Positions 5,681 through 5,793 of a stretch of 5,793 bases of DNA are shown in pieces. A program made the translations under genes and the position numbers. The first letter of the stretch is position 1. Every line of letters starts with the position of its first letter. Under the pieces are notes generated by a model. It ran no database searches. It worked only from the letters and a program-made list of their open reading frames with translations, and was not told where the DNA came from. The stretch is from Spirochaetaceae bacterium (GTDB lineage Bacteria; Spirochaetota; Spirochaetia; Treponematales; Breznakiellaceae), in the NCBI GenBank assembly GCA_031278935.1, contig JAITJK010000031.1:1-5793 (forward strand). The letters are read 5' to 3'.

Positions 5681-5793
5681 GTGGTACGAAGTTTATGGAC
5701 CGGCGCTTCCGGTATGATTGGCCAACAGGCCAATATTGATACGATTTCCAATAATCTGGCGAATGTAAATACCACCGGGTATAAACGGATGCG
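5681..5793 (+). CDS. flgG: Flagellar distal rod protein FlgG, 5' part only
   Basis: 37 codons are visible before the right edge. The start is GTG at 5681, with AAAGGAG (5669-5675) five bases upstream. The residues read VRSLWTGASGMIGQQ then ANIDTISNNLANVNTTGYKRM, the N-terminal signature of FlgG rod proteins, which form the distal rod between the proximal rod and hook. It is closely related to the preceding gene, sharing WTGASGM versus WYTGASGM and NNLANV. The flgF-flgG order is common in spirochaetes and other bacteria. The rest of the gene lies outside the window, so the FlgG assignment depends on this signature and gene order. Confidence 0.88.
   Translation, partial: MVRSLWTGASGMIGQQANIDTISNNLANVNTTGYKRM

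Noticed and set aside
1..5793. CRISPR array, tRNA cluster or prophage attachment site
   Set aside because: No regularly spaced direct repeats, no other cloverleaf, and no integrase or duplicated tmRNA 3' end are visible, although ssrA is a common integration target.

Overview
The window looks like the chromosome of a spirochaete, most likely Treponema or a close relative, perhaps one of the moderate-GC free-living or termite-gut lineages. Three things suggest this: the flgF-flgG pair has spirochaete-like N-termini, the IS200-like transposase fragment closely resembles a family I remember from Treponema genomes, and base composition is near balanced to slightly GC-rich. The genus is inference; no search was possible.

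Layout. Bases 1-252 (minus) are the first 84 codons of an IS200/RAYT-like transposase that runs off the left edge and lacks the catalytic HUH histidines. A small palindrome lies upstream of it. A good sigma-70 promoter then drives a complete tmRNA gene (ssrA, 432-778, plus), whose tag reads ADYDNYALAA. Converging on it, only 7 bases away, is a minus-strand two-gene unit: an HPt phosphotransfer protein (2222-1854) followed by a receiver/HD-GYP protein (1841-786), a predicted cyclic-di-GMP phosphodiesterase. No histidine kinase is visible.

A 442-base intergenic region separates this unit from a rightward unit: an IscR-like Rrf2 regulator with a C-C-C-H iron-sulfur ligand pattern (2665-3189), then, 13 bases on, a 510-residue membrane protein (3203-4735) of unknown function. 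That protein has three copies of a winged-helix-like module and the motif FSFVFGDGDPN, which I remember from cyanobacterial and plant plastid proteins. A candidate promoter before the Rrf2 gene overlaps a sequence that fits one half of the IscR type-1 operator.

A 73-base gap with a sigma-28-like promoter leads to flgF (4809-5663, TTG start) and the first 37 codons of flgG (from 5681, GTG start), rod proteins of the flagellar basal body.

How the genes may work together: HPt and receiver/HD-GYP form a likely phosphorelay that lowers c-di-GMP, plausibly affecting motility, but proximity to the flagellar genes is the only local hint. The Rrf2 regulator probably controls itself and the membrane protein in response to iron-sulfur status. 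The most novel part is the Rrf2/membrane-protein pair.
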